A model generated the notes under the pieces. The model was not told where the DNA came from and made no database searches. It was given only the letters and a program-made list of their open reading frames with translations. From positions 34,952,946-35,016,945 of the forward strand of contig NC_057926.1 of assembly GCF_018873765.1 (NCBI RefSeq): a DNA stretch of 64,000 nucleotides, in the 5' to 3' direction. The DNA is from Telopea speciosissima (lineage: Eukaryota > Streptophyta > Magnoliopsida > Proteales > Proteaceae). A program made the position numbers and the translations under genes. Below, piece after piece: positions 11,778 through 26,600 of this stretch. The stretch's first letter is position 1. The number at the start of each line of letters is the position of its first letter.

Positions 11778-13156
11778 GAAAGTGAATAAAAAATCAATTC
11801 GTTTTGAGGATTGTCTTCATCTAATTTATAGAGGTAGATGCATCTCTTCAAGATACCCCATGGAATGAGTATGTCCTTTGATTCAAACAGATTGAATTAA
11901 AATATTCCAATCCAAGTGCTAGGATGTCAGTTTCCCTTGAGCTACTCCATGGTATGGGTGTGACTTTTGGTTCCAATAGATTGGATTAAAAGATCCCAAT
12001 CTGAGCGTTATGATTGCACCTTTACAAATGGATGTCTCTATAAATAGACATGTACATTACATAAATGCACCTAGACATATACAAATATATGTATCTATGT
12101 ACGTATAGGCTTGTTTTTCACCAGTGATAATTCCTTGCCACATGGGCCCGAGTCCAAGCCCACTATGGTCCAAAAGATTACTATATAAACAAGTCCAATA
12201 AACTGGCCCAATAGTGAACCAAAAAACAGTTTAGGCTGGGCCATCACACCTCCGCTCGTCTCAGCTCAACAAGCGCGAGTGTGTGAAAAAAGCCATGGAA
12301 CCCACCCTGGCACATGGGAGGAAGGATACTACTTCCCTTCATGACCTATTTATTGTAGTTTATAATTCACATAACTATGTATATACTCCCAAAAGCAAAA
12401 CACATGAAGCGTGTGGGAGGAAAATCAAATTTTCAAAAGAAAAAGAGTAGATATTTTGAAACTCATTTATTAACAACTTTAATACAACACTTCTTCAAAG
12501 ACTAAAGATCTCAGCCTCTGAAAAGGCCTATGATCATTTTGGATATCTGTAAGGTAATGGCCATTGCATTTTCTCCAAGCTGTTTTCAGCTTATTGTGCT
12601 CGTTGCAACAACTTTAATACAACATTTTAATTTCCTGAGCTCTGATAACAAAGATACAAACCTCATGCAAAAACTTGTTCTCAAAAATCCTCATAAGAGT
12701 ACCAGGAACGAAGACCATATCAACTCACAATAAATCCCATTTGTAACCGATGTGGGATCAGCCCCTCATATGCCTGATATGGGATCGTAAAACTTTTGTT
12801 GCTCCCACATTGACGTTCTCTCATGGATTCGGACCCACAAAACCGCCTTTAACATTGTTTATTCTCCAACAATGTCATGTGGGATCCCTAGCAGTGCTTT
12901 CACAACTAAATAACAGGGATGGATGTGAAACGATTAGCTAGTGCTTAAGAGGGATTCTAGTCCTGCATTCTTCACCTACTCGTAGAGGGGGAGGCAGTGG
13001 TGGAGAGGAGAGGGGAGAGAGGTTGGGGAGGAAGTGGCCGGATAGGGGTGAGTGACTCGACGACTAGAGAAGGATATGGAGGGGGATCCGGCTCCTCTGC
13101 CATGAGCCCATTAGGGGAGTACCCAATGAGGCATCCAACGGCTGGACCTGCAAAAT
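11777..13156. other. Intergenic, no gene recognised
   Basis: Non-coding. Bases 12730-12860 include the phrase 'ccgatgtgggatcagcccctcatatgcc', common in plant dispersed repeats. Bases 12990-13150 are G-rich, then carry a copy end related to the 10005-10180 MITE. Nothing coding. Confidence 0.4.
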
Positions 13157-13400
13157 TGATACGATATGGTATTGATGACCGGTACTATACCCGATATGGT
13201 ATCGGTCTGAATCGACTATATCGGACAAAAGTACCCCTGAATTTCCTTAAAAATTAATTTTCTGACCATTTTATCCTTTGCCCGAACCGTGCTATCGATA
13301 CAGTATCAACATGGTATCGCTATCGATGACTAGCAAAATCGATACATATCGTCCTATACAGGTGATAAAATACGTATACTTAGAACCATGGGTTGTATAT
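13157..13400. repeat. GATACGATATGG-rich repeat
   Basis: Many variants of 'gatatggtatcg' and 'atcgatac' on both strands, as in MITEs with TATCG-rich subterminal repeats. The termini were not defined. Confidence 0.45.
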
Positions 13401-13478
13401 TTGGTGTTAGAAATTTTTACTTAAAAGGTCTGCACCTGCACAAGAACCAAGAAGAGAGGAAATCATGACCTCTTAGTT

Positions 13479-13695
13479 GTGAGCAAGGTATGTAATCTCG
13501 GTATCGGATAGGCTTGGCTGGATTGGATTGGGATCACCCAAACCGGACAACCACACTTCTGCCCCTGTTTTTTTTTTTTTTTTTTAAGATCCAATTTTTT
13601 GACCTTTTTACCCTTATCCATACAGTGGATCGGATCGATACCAGCCGTTACCGATCCAGCCAAAATCGAATCCGAGATTACGAACCTTGATTGTG
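13479..13695. mobile_element. MITE with terminal CAAGGTnnGTAATCTCGG
   Basis: The left end GCAAGGTATGTAATCTCGG and the complement of the right end, TCAAGGTTCGTAATCTCGG, form inverted repeats that continue inward with GGCTGGAT. The centre is a T-run. No target duplication was resolved. Confidence 0.65.
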
Positions 13696-13909
13696 AGGCA
13701 TGGTCTTTGCCAATTGAGCTACCCCTTGGATATTTAGGTTCTTTTGATTTCTGATAGATCTAATTTGAGAAAATCTAAATTTGAGTAGGGTAAACCAAGA
13801 GAGGTCTTTAGGTTTTGATTGAAAGAGAGATTTTCACGATGATAGGATGAAATGATCGAGTTGAAACCAATGTCTTTGAGGAAACAAATTTGAAGCCGAA
13901 CCTTATAGG

Positions 13910-14202
13910 TAGGGGTGTCAAACAATCGGTTCGGTCTGGTTTCAATTGATTTGAATCAGTTTTATGTATTTATTGGTTTAAACGGAGTCGAACAATTAAG
14001 GTGAGTGTCGGGTTCAGATTTTTATCAGGTTTCCTTAACGGGATCTTAACAGAGAGTTACCAGTTTGATTTTGATTTTCAATGTATACTATTTTGGTTGG
14101 TCCGGTTGGTTTCGATAACGACCAATAAGGGAATTGATTAGACTCAATTTTCAGACGATTCCAATCGGTCCAACTGGTTCGGATTAATTTTTCACACCCC
14201 TA
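13910..14202. mobile_element. hAT-type MITE, TAGGGGTGT termini
   Basis: The terminal inverted repeat TAGGGGTGT is present at both ends, the right copy as ...ACACCCCTA. It is flanked by diverged 8-bp sequences CTTATAGG and ATTTTAGG (6 of 8 match). A TA-start terminus and 8-bp duplication fit hAT. The interior is rich in GGTTCGG/TTGGTTTC text and non-coding. Confidence 0.65.
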
Positions 14203-14693
14203 ATTTTAGGTAAAAATATGGGGGGGGGGGGGCCTGAATCTAATCCTCCGGTCGAGAGGTCGAAATGGTTTGATGTTCACACCTCAAGTTAATGTCTCCC
14301 AAGGATTTCAGATTTCTATTACAAGAAAATTGTATTACCTTTTGTACTATTTCAGATTCCCAGTTTACTAATTTTGATTTACAATTTTTATGACATAGTA
14401 TACTTTATATTTACAAACTATATGAATAAATGGAAAAATAATGACTTAGACCAACATATCAATTGAAATAATTTGTTCCACCAAAAAAAAAAAAAAAAAA
14501 CAAATTACTTGTCAGAGTGGAAGCAATATAATAGTAAAACAGAAGAAAGAATTAGCTAATAAAGAACAGGAGTTCTTATTGTGGGCTCTTGGAGATGGAT
14601 TTTCTGGCTGCAGAAATGAATTTGCTGATACAATGTTGTTGCTTTTGTCTTACACTTCTTGAAACAGGAAAGGGATTCTTGGATGCTGTTTGG

Positions 14694-17600
14694 TCAAGCA
14701 TAAGTAGGAGCCAAACATTCATCAACCATATTTAAGAGGTTAGGGTTTTCTAGGGCTGCTGCCACCCGTTCTTTATCGTTCAACTGCTTATTTACTGCAA
14801 GTTGAGAACAACATCAGCAACATATTACAAAAATGAAATGTGTGATCACAATATAAAGAAGAGGAAAACAAGGATAGTAGTGACTTTCATAAGCAAAATA
14901 TGTATCAAGAACAATCATGACATTAGATCATAAAGAGCTAGGAGTTGCCATACTTTTCTGCAACTTTCTCATCACATATAAGCTCTCCATAAGTGTAGAT
15001 TTTAGAAGATAACTAAGGGTGAATCAGACCCTGTCTAATCATGAATATTAAAAACTAAGTTTCGAAGTGAATAAATAACACATATACTGGAAGACAAATT
15101 TACTTTTTCATATACTGCTACTTAAGAGAAGTGCACATCAACCATAAATACCTGCAGCTTCAGTCGCATGTGTTCCCGGTGCTACCCTGATATCCACCTA
15201 ATTAAGCAAAAGGAAAGATCAGCCAAAAGAGAACTGAGGAGATTAACATTAGAGTTAACCAAAAAACAGAAACATTAGAGAATTCCAAATTGAAGCAGCA
15301 TATGTCAGGTTTTACATCTTGGAACAACAGCTGCCAGCTAGAAGACAACAAAGCTAAACACCACAGCCCTTGGAAAAAGAATTAGGCACCACCATGAAAT
15401 TAAATAAATACCAATACATTTTCCAGCAAGTCCCTGTAAAATACATTCATACGCCCCCTTGGGGGAGGGGATTCAACAAAAACACATTTCTTTCACAGTG
15501 CGGTAAAAATATTGCAGTCAACATTGTCTTGAAGTTGGTATTAGCAAAGAAGACATGAATTACCTTTCCAGTACGGTCATTTGAGCTGGAAACTTTTGAA
15601 GGTTTTCCTGTGATTATTTCAACATTGTTTTTATGCAAATCAATCCATTTTAACAACAATTTTTCAAGTGGTTTGAAAAGAAGAACTTAGCATAAAAAAG
15701 AAACCAATTCATTTTCAACATTTGGTCATTACCATTCTAGGTTGTTTAGAAGACTCAAAAGCCAAAGAACAAAACGAGATTCAAGGTGCATTTTTCTAGT
15801 TGAAAAAGTAATCCAAGGATTTTGTTGAAGCTGCAAGTATCAACAGTGATGAGTTTTGATCAGGAAGTGTGTTTGTTCAGAAGATGATTATACAAAGACC
15901 CGACAATGACATTCTTCCAACTGAAGTGAATAAAATTTTCCTTACCAAGTCGATAAGGCGTTAGATCAAGTTTTGGGTTCATCAAGATAGTCGGAAAACC
16001 CTTCTGTCGAGCTTTCCATTCTTGGCTCTCCTGACGCTGACGCTGCTGCAGCTTCGTTGCCGCTGAACTCCATGGAAACCAGCCCTTTGGCGTTTTGTGC
16101 TGGTACCTCGTCTGCTCCCCAGGCTTCATCTGCGACTGATGCTTGCGTGACTGTAGCTCTGAATGTGGATTTGGTTTCAAATCCCTTTTGTCCTCTTTCC
16201 GTGGACCCTACCACCTCCTCTTCTCATGTGGTCCCCTCGAGTTCCCTTGTCTCGCCTGGCCTGGCCTCTTTTGACCCAGGGCTGGACCTCCCTTCACTTA
16301 AACACACTTTTCCTATTTTGGGTTTTCGGGTCTCAAACCCACCCACATCTCTTAACCCGGCTGGCGACCATCCTCCTTCACCCGAAAATTCTTCTATTCT
16401 CTCTTCTTTCCCTCGCAAATCCTCCTCCAACCTGTCCAACTTGGCTACACCCTTTGGTTGTTCTTACCATAGGTGCTATCGCAGTGAAACACGCTCCAAG
16501 TCTGTTATGTCTAGGCTCTCCGAGCCTTTGTTGCCTCTTCCCTCTCCTTTCCAATGATCCAAGGGTTCATTTGGAACACCAGGGGCTTGAATTCCCCCTC
16601 CAAGCAAGCTGTTGTGCGCTCTCGGCTTCGCTCATCTCGAGCCAATTTTTGCTGCCTCTTAGAAACCCACATTAAAGATCCTAACTCTGGAAAAATCTTA
16701 AATTCTCTTGTCCCCGGCTGGTCTCTTCTCTCCAATTACCTCCACCATCCCAATGGCCGAATTTGGCTTCTTTGGGACCCCAGCAAAATCTCCATTTCTC
16801 TCTGTTCCTCTTCTTTCCAATACCTTCACCTTTCCTTCTCTGACTGCCTGGGCCACTTCTCTTTCTTTTTCATTGTGGTTTATGCCCACAATTGTCAGTC
16901 TCAAAGAATTCCCCTATGGTCTGATCTTATATCCATTGCTAGCCATATTGGGCTTCACCCTTGGGGTTTGGAAGTGACTTCAATGTCATCAGATACAGGT
17001 ATGAAAAACAAGGAGGAGACCACTTGGATTTGGAAGCAATAAATTCTTTCAATGAATGTATTGAAGATATTGGAGTGAATGACCCGAGGTGGTCTGGATT
17101 CCCCCTTACTTGGAACAACAAAAGGGCTAGAATTCATCAAATCTCCTGCAAGCTGAATAGAGTGTTGGTCAATGAGGATTGGCTCTCAGCTTTTCCCTCT
17201 TCCCATGCTTCCTTTGACAATCCTGACATATCCAACCATTCTCCCATCTCTCTGGCTATTCAGCCTTTCACCTCTTTTGGCCCTAAACCCTTCAAATTTT
17301 TTGACATGTGGTCCTCTCACCCCCTCCTCCTTACCCACTGTTCAAGAAGCTTGGAACAAACCTGTTTTTGCTTTCACTCCCCCCCTTATAGCCCTATCCA
17401 AAAAGCTTAGAAATGTTAAGGCTGCCCTAAAAGATTGGAACATCAACACTTTTGGCAACATTCCCCAGCAGGTTCTGGATTGCAAGGCAAAGCCTGCCTC
17501 TATTCGGCTTCGGTTGCAGACTGACAACTTCAATAGCGCTTTAGCTGTAGAGGAAAAAGAGATTTCTGTTGAGCTCTCTTCCTTGCTTTCCCGTGAAGAA

Positions 17601-20600
17601 AGTTTCCTCAAGCAGAAATCTAGAATCAAGTGGTTAGACCTGGGAGACTCCAATATTGCTTACTTCCATCGTTCTTTGAAAGCCAGAGTCAATTACAACT
17701 CAATTGTTAAGCTCACAACCCAAGATGGTTCTTCTGCTTCAACAGTTAAAGACATAAAAGACTTGGCAGTTCAGCACTTTAAGGGTCTCTTCAGCTACCC
17801 TCAGATGGCCTCCTCTCCTATCCCGAATGACTTGCTCAACAAGTTCGTTCCCTTGGCTTCCCTTGAATCTTTGAGCTCCATTCCCAAAGAAGATGAGATA
17901 GTGGCAGTCATCCATTCTCTCAAGGTGTCGGGTGCTTTGGGTCCGGATGGATTTAGTATGGGATTTTCCTTAGCTACTTGGGACATCATCAAGCAAGACC
18001 TTATTGCAGCCATTGAAAGTTTTTTCTTTAATCCTAACCAGGTCAAGGGCATCAATCACACATTTCTTTGCCTCATCCCCAAAAAGGCGGGGGCAGTTGC
18101 TATGAATGACTTCAGACCCATTGCTCTTTGTTATCTGCTATACAAGTTCATCGCCAAGATTCTTGCTCGAAGGCTCATAAGTATAGTGGATCTTCTTGTC
18201 AGTGACAACCAATCAGCCTTCATCCCAGGAAGAAACATCTCGGACAACATTTTGCTATGCCATGACATTGTCAGAGGGTTTGATAGGAAAAATCACTCTC
18301 CCTCTATTCTCTTGAAGATTGACATCCATAAGGCTTTTGATTCTCTAGGGTGGGATTTCATTACTCAAGTGATGACCTTGATGGGATTTCCGGCGAATTT
18401 TGTCAACTGGATTCAGGCCTGCATCTCCTCCCCAAGATTCTCAGTGTTAGTCAATGGCAGTCCGGCGGGGTACTTTGATGCTTCTGTGGGGATTCGTCAA
18501 GGCTGCCCCCTCTCTCCCTACTTGTTCACTTTGGCTTTAGAAGTCCTCTCCAAGAAAATCCAAATTAGTACAGATCAGCAGCTCATTTCTCCTTTGCCAA
18601 AGTGTAAAGCTCTCAAGCTAACTCATTTGGCGTTTGCAGACGACCTGATGATTTTCTCTAAGGCTTCCATTGCTTCTCTTGAATCTGCTTTGCTCTGTCT
18701 TCAGCATTTCCATGAGTTATTAGGCCTACGCATCAACCCTTCAAAGTCTTTGCTGTTCTTTGCTGGGGTTTCGGATTTGGACAAAGTGGCTTTCATTGAG
18801 AGATCTGGTATCCAAGAGGGACACCTTCCTGTCAAGTACTTGGGGCTCCCTTTAATTCCAGCCCGGCTATCCGCTCATCACTGTTCCCCGATGCTTGATA
18901 TCATTTGCAAAAGGCTTCAGTTGTAGAAAGGCAGACTACTCTCTTATGCAGGCAGGTTGGTGCTTATTAGATCAGTTTTGAAATCATGTTATATCTACTG
19001 GTCTGGCTGCTATGGTCTCCCTCAAGTTACTATCAGTCCTTGGAAACTCTTTTGGCTTCCTTTCTCTAGAAGGGTAATGATTCTTTAAGGTTCCTCCACC
19101 CTATCAGTTGGGCTGTTGTGTGTCTTCCTAAGAAGGAAGGTGGCTTGGGTATTAGAAGAATCAAAGAAGTGAATTGTTGGAATCATCAAGCTCATTTGGA
19201 AGATTGCCTCCTAAGCAGAAAAGCATCTAGGTTGTTTGGATTTACTCGGGCCTTCTTCATCAAAACTCCATACTGGACGGCTTGACTTCTGCGATTCTTC
19301 TTGGAGTGCAGGCGCAAGATCTTAGACTCCCGCCATCTAGTCCTTCACAACATTCACTCTCAAATTGGTGATGGGCTCTCGTCCTACCTTTGGCTCGATC
19401 GCTAGCACCAAAGGGGATCCTCATCCGGCTCGATAACTCACACGAATCATTTACGCCACGGTCTACACGAGGCTCTCCTTGGTAGGCGACATCCTTGATC
19501 GAGAATGGTTGGTCCCCTCCACCTACCTCCTCTCCGAAGCTTAATCTCATCTGGGCAGAGCTTCCCTCCATTTCCAGAAGGCTTTTGGGTAGAGGTGACT
19601 ATATTACTTGGTTGGCAAGCAATTCCAATTCATTCTCCTCCAAATCGGCTTGAGATCTTATTCGTCGAGAATTGATTGGTTCCTTGGAGAAAGCTTCTTT
19701 GGTTCAAGCATCATATCCTCAAAACCTTTGCTTCTTTGCTTGGAGGATCTTCTCCAACTACCTTCCAACCCAGGCCTTCCTCCGTCAATTTGCTGCCACA
19801 TTCGAGTTTCGCCCCTCTTGCTGTCTCTGCTTTGGAACAATGTGGAAGATTCTAATAATCTCTTCTTTGATTGCCCTACTACGAAGCAATTTGGAATGGT
19901 ATCTTGTCTAAATGCTGGCCTACCCCTAGAAGAATCCTTCCCTTCTCCCATGAATGGATTTGGATCGACATGACTTTTGGGTTCCTCTATCTTCGACATG
20001 GTCGGAAAGCTTACTTTTGTGCTACTCTTAACCACATTTGGATGGAGCGTAATATCGGAAAATGGACCACCAACTCTAGGTCTTATCAACAGATTTGGGA
20101 TTCCATTTCTTTTAAAATTAAGGCAAAATTATCGTCTGCTCATCCTACGTCTTGTCTTGACACCTAAGGAGCAGGCTCATTGTTGTCTCCAGGGTCTTTC
20201 TTGTCTCTCGTGTTGGTCCCACCCTCATTTGTGAGGGTTTGGTTCTTGATTCTTTGTTTTGTTGCTCCCCTTTGGAGCCTGTAATTTTCCTCTTTGGTAA
20301 TGAATTTCTTATTCACCCAAAAAAAAAAAGATAGTATTTGGTGGGGTAACCAAAAACAAGAGGGGGCAATGGGAATACTAAGAGACCCAGGTTGGTACTT
20401 GGTAAAGATTGATCTTGCGTTATTTCTTTTCCATAAGCTAGAATCATGGATAGTCATGAATGGGGTCATTTTAAGAAGTGATGCTGATTCCAAGTGGTCA
20501 ATGCAATTAGTGGACTTGATAAACCTTCTTGGTTGGTTGATCTTTGTTGGAGTTTATAGTTGTGTTGAAGTCTATAGTGGAAAGTTATTGTCTATAGTCT

Positions 20601-23600
20601 ATGAACTGTTGTCTTTATGTGTAGTCACGGAGAAATACACTAGTGTTTTACTACCGGTCCCAAACCAGGATAGAGGAGGGTTGGTGCGTCAAATCAGCAG
20701 CGGCACCAAAAAAACTTTAGACAAACGCTGTTTGCATGGATCCTAGAACCTCATATTTTAGACCTTATGTAAGGGCATCCCTCGAAACCGATGCGCTACA
20801 TTTTGACCCCAGGTAGTGAATAGTAAGCAAAGATTAGCTAAGGGGTCCCTCGTAAGCGGCGCTTACCGCTCGATGCGGGATGCGGTGACAAGTAGGCAAG
20901 GGTTCTCACACCATGGATGAACTTTCCTTAGCCTCATCCAGGGGATAAAGTAATAGATATGGAGTAGGTATAGTTGTGGATAAAGATTTAAAAAATGATG
21001 TGGTGATAAGATTATACCCATTAAACTTGCGTTGGAGACAGAGGTTGTGAGAGATCGTGAGGCAATTAAGGAGTACATGAAGGATGGTTTTGGAGAGTGG
21101 GACTTTCCTTGAAAAAAAAGATGGCGCTACCTCTCTTCTTGATTTTAGACCTATCTCCCTCTGCAACCTCCTCTACAAATTCATTGCAAAAATTCTGGCT
21201 AACGGGATCCGACTTGTCATTCCCTCCCTGGTCAGCCCCAATCAATCTACCTTCATTGCGGGCAAGAGCATAGCGGATAACATCATCCTTTGCTCTGAAA
21301 TTGTCCGTGTCTTTGACTGAAAAGCCCATTCCCCCGCTGCTCTTATGAAGATTGACCTCCACAAGGCTTTTGATTCCCTACGATGGGACTTCATCTGCAA
21401 TGTGCTCTCTCAGATGGGCTTTCCCCCTCCTTTCATTCGTTGGATTTTTGCCTGCATTTCCACTCCCTCCTTTTCGGTTATTGTCAACGGCTCTCCTGCC
21501 GGTTTCTTCCACTCCAAAGTCGGAATCCGCCAGGGCTGTCTGCTCTCCCCCTTCCTCTTCTCCCTAGCTTTGGAAGTCCTTTCTAGAAGCATCCAAGCCA
21601 AAATTGGCCTTCACCTTATCTCCCCCCTCCCCAAGTGTAAACAACTCAACCTCACCCACCTCGCCTTTGCGGACGATCTTATGATCTTTTCCAAAGCCTC
21701 CCCCTCTTCCATCTCCGCCATCATGTCCTTCCTCCACCTCTTCGAGAGTCTCTCTGGACTCCGTATTAATCTCCTCAAATCCAAACTCTTCCTCTCTGGA
21801 GTCTCGGACCTTGAGAAAGACCCCCTTCTCCGTCTCACTGGCTTCTCTCTAGGCTCCCTCCCAGTGAAATACATGGGCCTCCCTCTCATCCCTGCCAAGC
21901 TCTCCCCCTACCACTGCTGCCCCATGCTTGACATGATTCGCAAGCGCCTCCAACTCTGGAAGGGCAGACTTCTCTCCTACGCAAACAGGCTTGAATGCAT
22001 TAGATCCGTGCTCCAATCCTCTTACATTTATTGGTGCGGCATCTTTGTTATTCCTAAAACCACCACCAAAGCCATGGAGTCCCTTTTTGCTGCTTTCCTC
22101 TGGAAAGGGAAGGAGTCCTCCAGATTTCTTCACCCGATCAGTTGGAAATCGATCTGCCTTCCCAAAGCCGAGGGGGGTCTTAGCATTCGCCGCATCCAAG
22201 ACTCTAACACTGCAGGAATCCTGAAGCTTATTTGGAAAATCTCCACTAAGCATGACTCCATTTGGGTTCAGTGGGTCTACTCTCACCTCCTCAAACATGA
22301 CTCCATCTGGACTGCCTCCATCCTTAAGGATTCCTCCTGATCTGGCGCAAAATTCTCCATCTTCGGCCTCTGGCTCTCTCAGCCATCTCCTGCACCATCA
22401 GGGATGGTTCTTCCACCTCCCTCTGGCTCGTCCCCTGGCACCCCTGAGGAGTCCTCTACAACCACTTTGGTCCTAGAGTAATCTACTCCTCCAGAATCCC
22501 AAAATCTGCACCTCTTTCTTCCATCATCTCTCATGGCAATTGGTCCCTCCACTCCCCCCCTTCCCCCCCCCTCTCCCTAATCTGGGCCTCTCTCCCCCCC
22601 CCCCTTCCCCCCCTGGGCTTGTGGACAAGGTTTGCTGGCTACCCTCCAACAATGGCATCTTTAGCTTTAAATCTGCCTGGAATCTAGTTAGGCACCATGC
22701 CCCTTCAGTCCGTTGGCACAACCTAGTCTGGTTTAAAGGCCACATCCCACGTCACAGCTTCCTTGCTTGGAGAACCCTCAACCTTTGCCTTCCAACCCAA
22801 GCCTTCCTCTCCCACAGAAGAATTCCTGCCCCCCCCCTTCTTGCATTTTCTGTGGAAACGGCATTGAGGACGTTAACCACCTCTTTTTCGCCTACCCTTT
22901 CACCTCCACCATTTGGAAAAAAGCCATGTCGTTCATTTGGCCTCGCCGCAGGAGAATCCTTCCTTTCGACCGAGAGTGGCTTTGGATGGTCATGACTTTC
23001 ACCAGCGGCACTATAGTACTAAATCTCACAAAATCTCGGTCGAGATTTCGAATATTTCAAAAATCTCGACTAGGGTGAAACAAAATGGTACCTCGAATCA
23101 AAAAAATACCAAATCTCGGTCGAGATTTCGATTATCTCGTGATATCTCGAGATATTGGTACATATCTCGCGAGATATCGAGATTTTCTTTTCAAAACACC
23201 TAGTACAAAAGGCAGAAACTCATTAGTCTCGATCGAAATTTCGACCGAGAGTAACAAGGCTGCTCTTTTGTGGTTTGTTTCTTCTGTTTTCTTCATTCTT
23301 CAAACTCTTTTTGCTGATTTGTGTACCAACCTTCAAATCTACGCCGGAACCACTTGGAGAACACAAGATTCAAACTTCTTAAGTTGTTAACTTGTTAGTG
23401 ACTTAATGCACTAAATATTATGACTTAAGTTATGACTTATGAGTCATTCACTTTATGTTTCCAACTTTCAAGTCAATTTACTTGTTTAAATTGCTTATTA
23501 ATCATTAATTTATTATGTCCTCTAGAACTTAAAGTCTTAAACAATGTGTATGTGTAATAAACTAAGTTATACATTAGGGTTCGACCATACATTGCCAACA

Positions 23601-26600
23601 ATGGTCCAAAACACCACTTTGGGTGACTATTTTTGCAATTTGAACATTTAAATGTGTTTATATAGCCTAAAATAGGGTTTCCATGAAGTTTAAGGCCTTA
23701 ACTTGGCCTAAAACCCACCAAAATGACCTACCGAAACATACCAGAAAAATGCAATATTTCGGTCAGCCCGAAACACCGAAACGAAATGAGTTTTCGAACT
23801 ATGAGCGGCACTACCTGCGACACCATAGGCAAGCTTGTATTCGGCTCTACCCTCTACCACATTTGGATGGAGAGGAACCTTAGGAGATGGACTTCCAACT
23901 CTCGCTCCTTAGGCCTGATTTGGAAAGCCATCTCTTGGGAGGTTTCCTCTAAGCATCGTCTTTTGCCCCTTAAGGCCTTTTTTGACTCCCCAAGGAACAG
24001 GCACATTGTTGTTTCCTGGGGCCTAGACAGTTCTCTGCTGCGCCCCCGCTAGTGGGGCCCGGAGCTCCCCACCCCCCCCCCCCCCCCGTTTTAGCTTCCC
24101 CCTTGTATTTTCCCCTCCCCCGCTTTCCTTCTCGCCCACCTCGGGCTTTGGTAATATATTTTTTATTCACCAAAAAAAAAATATTCTAGAGGCATAAAAC
24201 TAATGAGTCATATTATGAAATTATGGGAGAGAGTTAATGAAACTCGCCTAAGACACCCCCCCCCCCAAAACAAAAAAAAAAACCTACTATTACAAAGAAC
24301 CAATTTGGTTCTACACCATAAAGATCCACAACATAAGCTATTTACTCACATAGGCCCTGTTTGTTTAGAGGGGACTTAGGTGTGGTGGGAAAATGCTGAC
24401 GTGACACTTCAGCATCCCACCCCAACCTTGTTTGGTTAATTTGGGTTGGTGAACTTACAAAAGTGTCAGGAAACATCATTAATTGCTTTGTCTGTTGATG
24501 TGGCATTTCAAAATCCCACCCCTTTGCTAACCAAAGTCCCACCAAATTGGTGGGACTTTGGATAAAAGTAACTTTACCTCAAGATTTCCACCCCAACAAA
24601 ACCCCACAAACATGTGGGTCCCATCTTCCCAACAATCCCACCCCACCTTCCCCTCTAAACAAACGAGGTCTTAGGAGACTCATGGAAAGATTTAGAGATT
24701 ACAAGAAGGATCTCAGGATCTCCATATAACATTTATTGACGTAGAGAAAGCTTATGGCAGAGCCCTTGGAGAATTAATTTCGCAAGTAACAGAGAAAAGA
24801 AGTGATTCAAGTATATATGTGGACACAGTTAAAGATAAGTCTAATAGTGCAGTGACTAGGGGTCAAGGTAGTAAATTCTCAATTACAAATGGGCTACATC
24901 AAGGATCAGCTTTAAGCCTTTATTTGTTGGTACTTATCATAGATGAATAAACCAATGTGATTTAAGATCAGGTCCATTGGTACATGACTTTTGCTGGTGA
25001 TATTGTTTTGGTGGGAGGAAACAAAAGCAGGGATTAATGTCGAGTTGGAATTATGGAGATCAACCTTGATATCAAAAGGTTTTAAGATACGTAGAACAAA
25101 AACGGAGTATATGGTGTGTAACATTAGTTACAATAGGACTGATAAGGAGGTGGTGACAATTGATGAGAAGGAGATTTCACAAAGTGATTATTTTAGTTAT
25201 CTAGGCTCAATCGTGAATAAAGAAAGAGAAACATAGGATGATGTTACACAGAGAATTAAAATCAGATGAATGAAGTGGAGAGATGCGTCTGAAGTATTGT
25301 GTGATCGGCGTATTCAAATCTAAAAGGAAAATTTTATAGGATAGTCTTACGACTGGCTATGATGTATGGTGTGGAATGTTGGATAATTAAAAAACATCAT
25401 ATAGATAAACTCACTATAGCTAAGATGAGGATGTTGAGATGGATGAGTGGTAAACTAGGAAGGATAAAGTAACGAATGAACAAATTAGAGATGATTTGGG
25501 AGTAGCTATGAGAAAGTTGTTTGAGGTGGCATGTCCATGTATAATGGAGGACAGAGGCAGATTGAAGAAGCTAAAAGAGTCGAGGGTAGACTTAAAATGG
25601 CCCGCGGAGAAGTGGTGAGGAAAGATATGCATATCTTAGGCATTGTATCAGGTATAGCTTTAAATAGAGCTGACTGGAGGGTAAGGATTAGCCAACCCCA
25701 TTTAGTTGGGATAAAGCTTAAGTTGAGTAGGAGGGTAAGGATGCATGTGTCCGACCCCATTTAGTTGGCGTAAGGCTGAGTTGAGTTGTTGTAGTCTACT
25801 GCATAGTACTATATCTCGTGATATATCGGTATCTCGGCCTACCGAGATATCCGAAATATCCGAGATATCACGAATATGACCGAAATATTGCATTTTTTCT
25901 CGCAATATTTCGGGGTCCATCTCGGGGTATTTGGCCATATCTAGGCTCGAAACTTCATGGACAGCCTTATTTAAGCTTAATAAACACATTTAAACCATAA
26001 AATTGTAAAAATGTGAATTCAAATTGGTGTTTTGGGCTTGCACCCTTGATTGACATACGGTCGCCCGACCCTAATGTATAAATAGTTAAATACACATAGA
26101 TTAATGAAATCACAACTTAAGTTACAAATTACAAGTGCTAAATCGCTAATAGTAGTTCTTTGTGCCTCCCTGGATCAATCCCACTCATGCCTCACGGAGT
26201 CGACGTCCATTGCTCTTTGTTTTAAGGACATATGTGGACCACGGTATAGAATCGGAGAAGAAAACGAGTGTAGTCATCCACAAGTGTCACGTAAATGGAA
26301 TCATCAACATCTGTAGGTAACCTGTCCTAGGATATAAACTAGGGTTACCAATCGATCGATCCGGAAGAAGATGATCCTTGTGATATGATGTTGGCGCCGC
26401 AAGAGGCGATGGCATTGGCTGCGTATGTATGGTGGTGAGGTTGGTAGCTAGGTCCGCTAGGGTATGCAAAGATGTTATCTACAAAGATGATCAAGATGTC
26501 ACCGGGACTGGGACCGTAGTCATAGTCCCCTACCCACTAAATCGCCCATATGATGATGATCCATATCATATCCCTTTGTAAGGTTGGAAGCACCATAATC

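Larger units (their letters stand above)
20627..25790 (+). mobile_element. RTE-clade LINE inserted in the 5' LTR
   Basis: Flanked by GTAGTC (20621-20626 and 25791-25796). The 5' leader contains 'ccggtcccaaaccaggat', typical of plant RTE elements. An endonuclease scrap at 20960-21035 reads [15 protein letters not shown], then [15 protein letters not shown] after a frameshift. The reverse-transcriptase part (24187-25250) reads [35 protein letters not shown] and [10 protein letters not shown]. The catalytic FADD is decayed to FAGD. The 3' end has the RTE hallmark 'gaccccatttagttgg' and a TTG-rich tail. An L1 sits inside it (21095-24181) and much of the central coding part is missing. Confidence 0.8.

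Noticed and set aside
16163-16675. 170-codon frame overlapping L1 ORF1/ORF2
   Set aside because: Out of frame with both L1 frames; a shadow of C-rich L1 sequence.
20294-20746. 150-codon plus-strand frame
   Set aside because: Runs from the L1 tail across the LTR start into the RTE leader, so it spans three unrelated elements.
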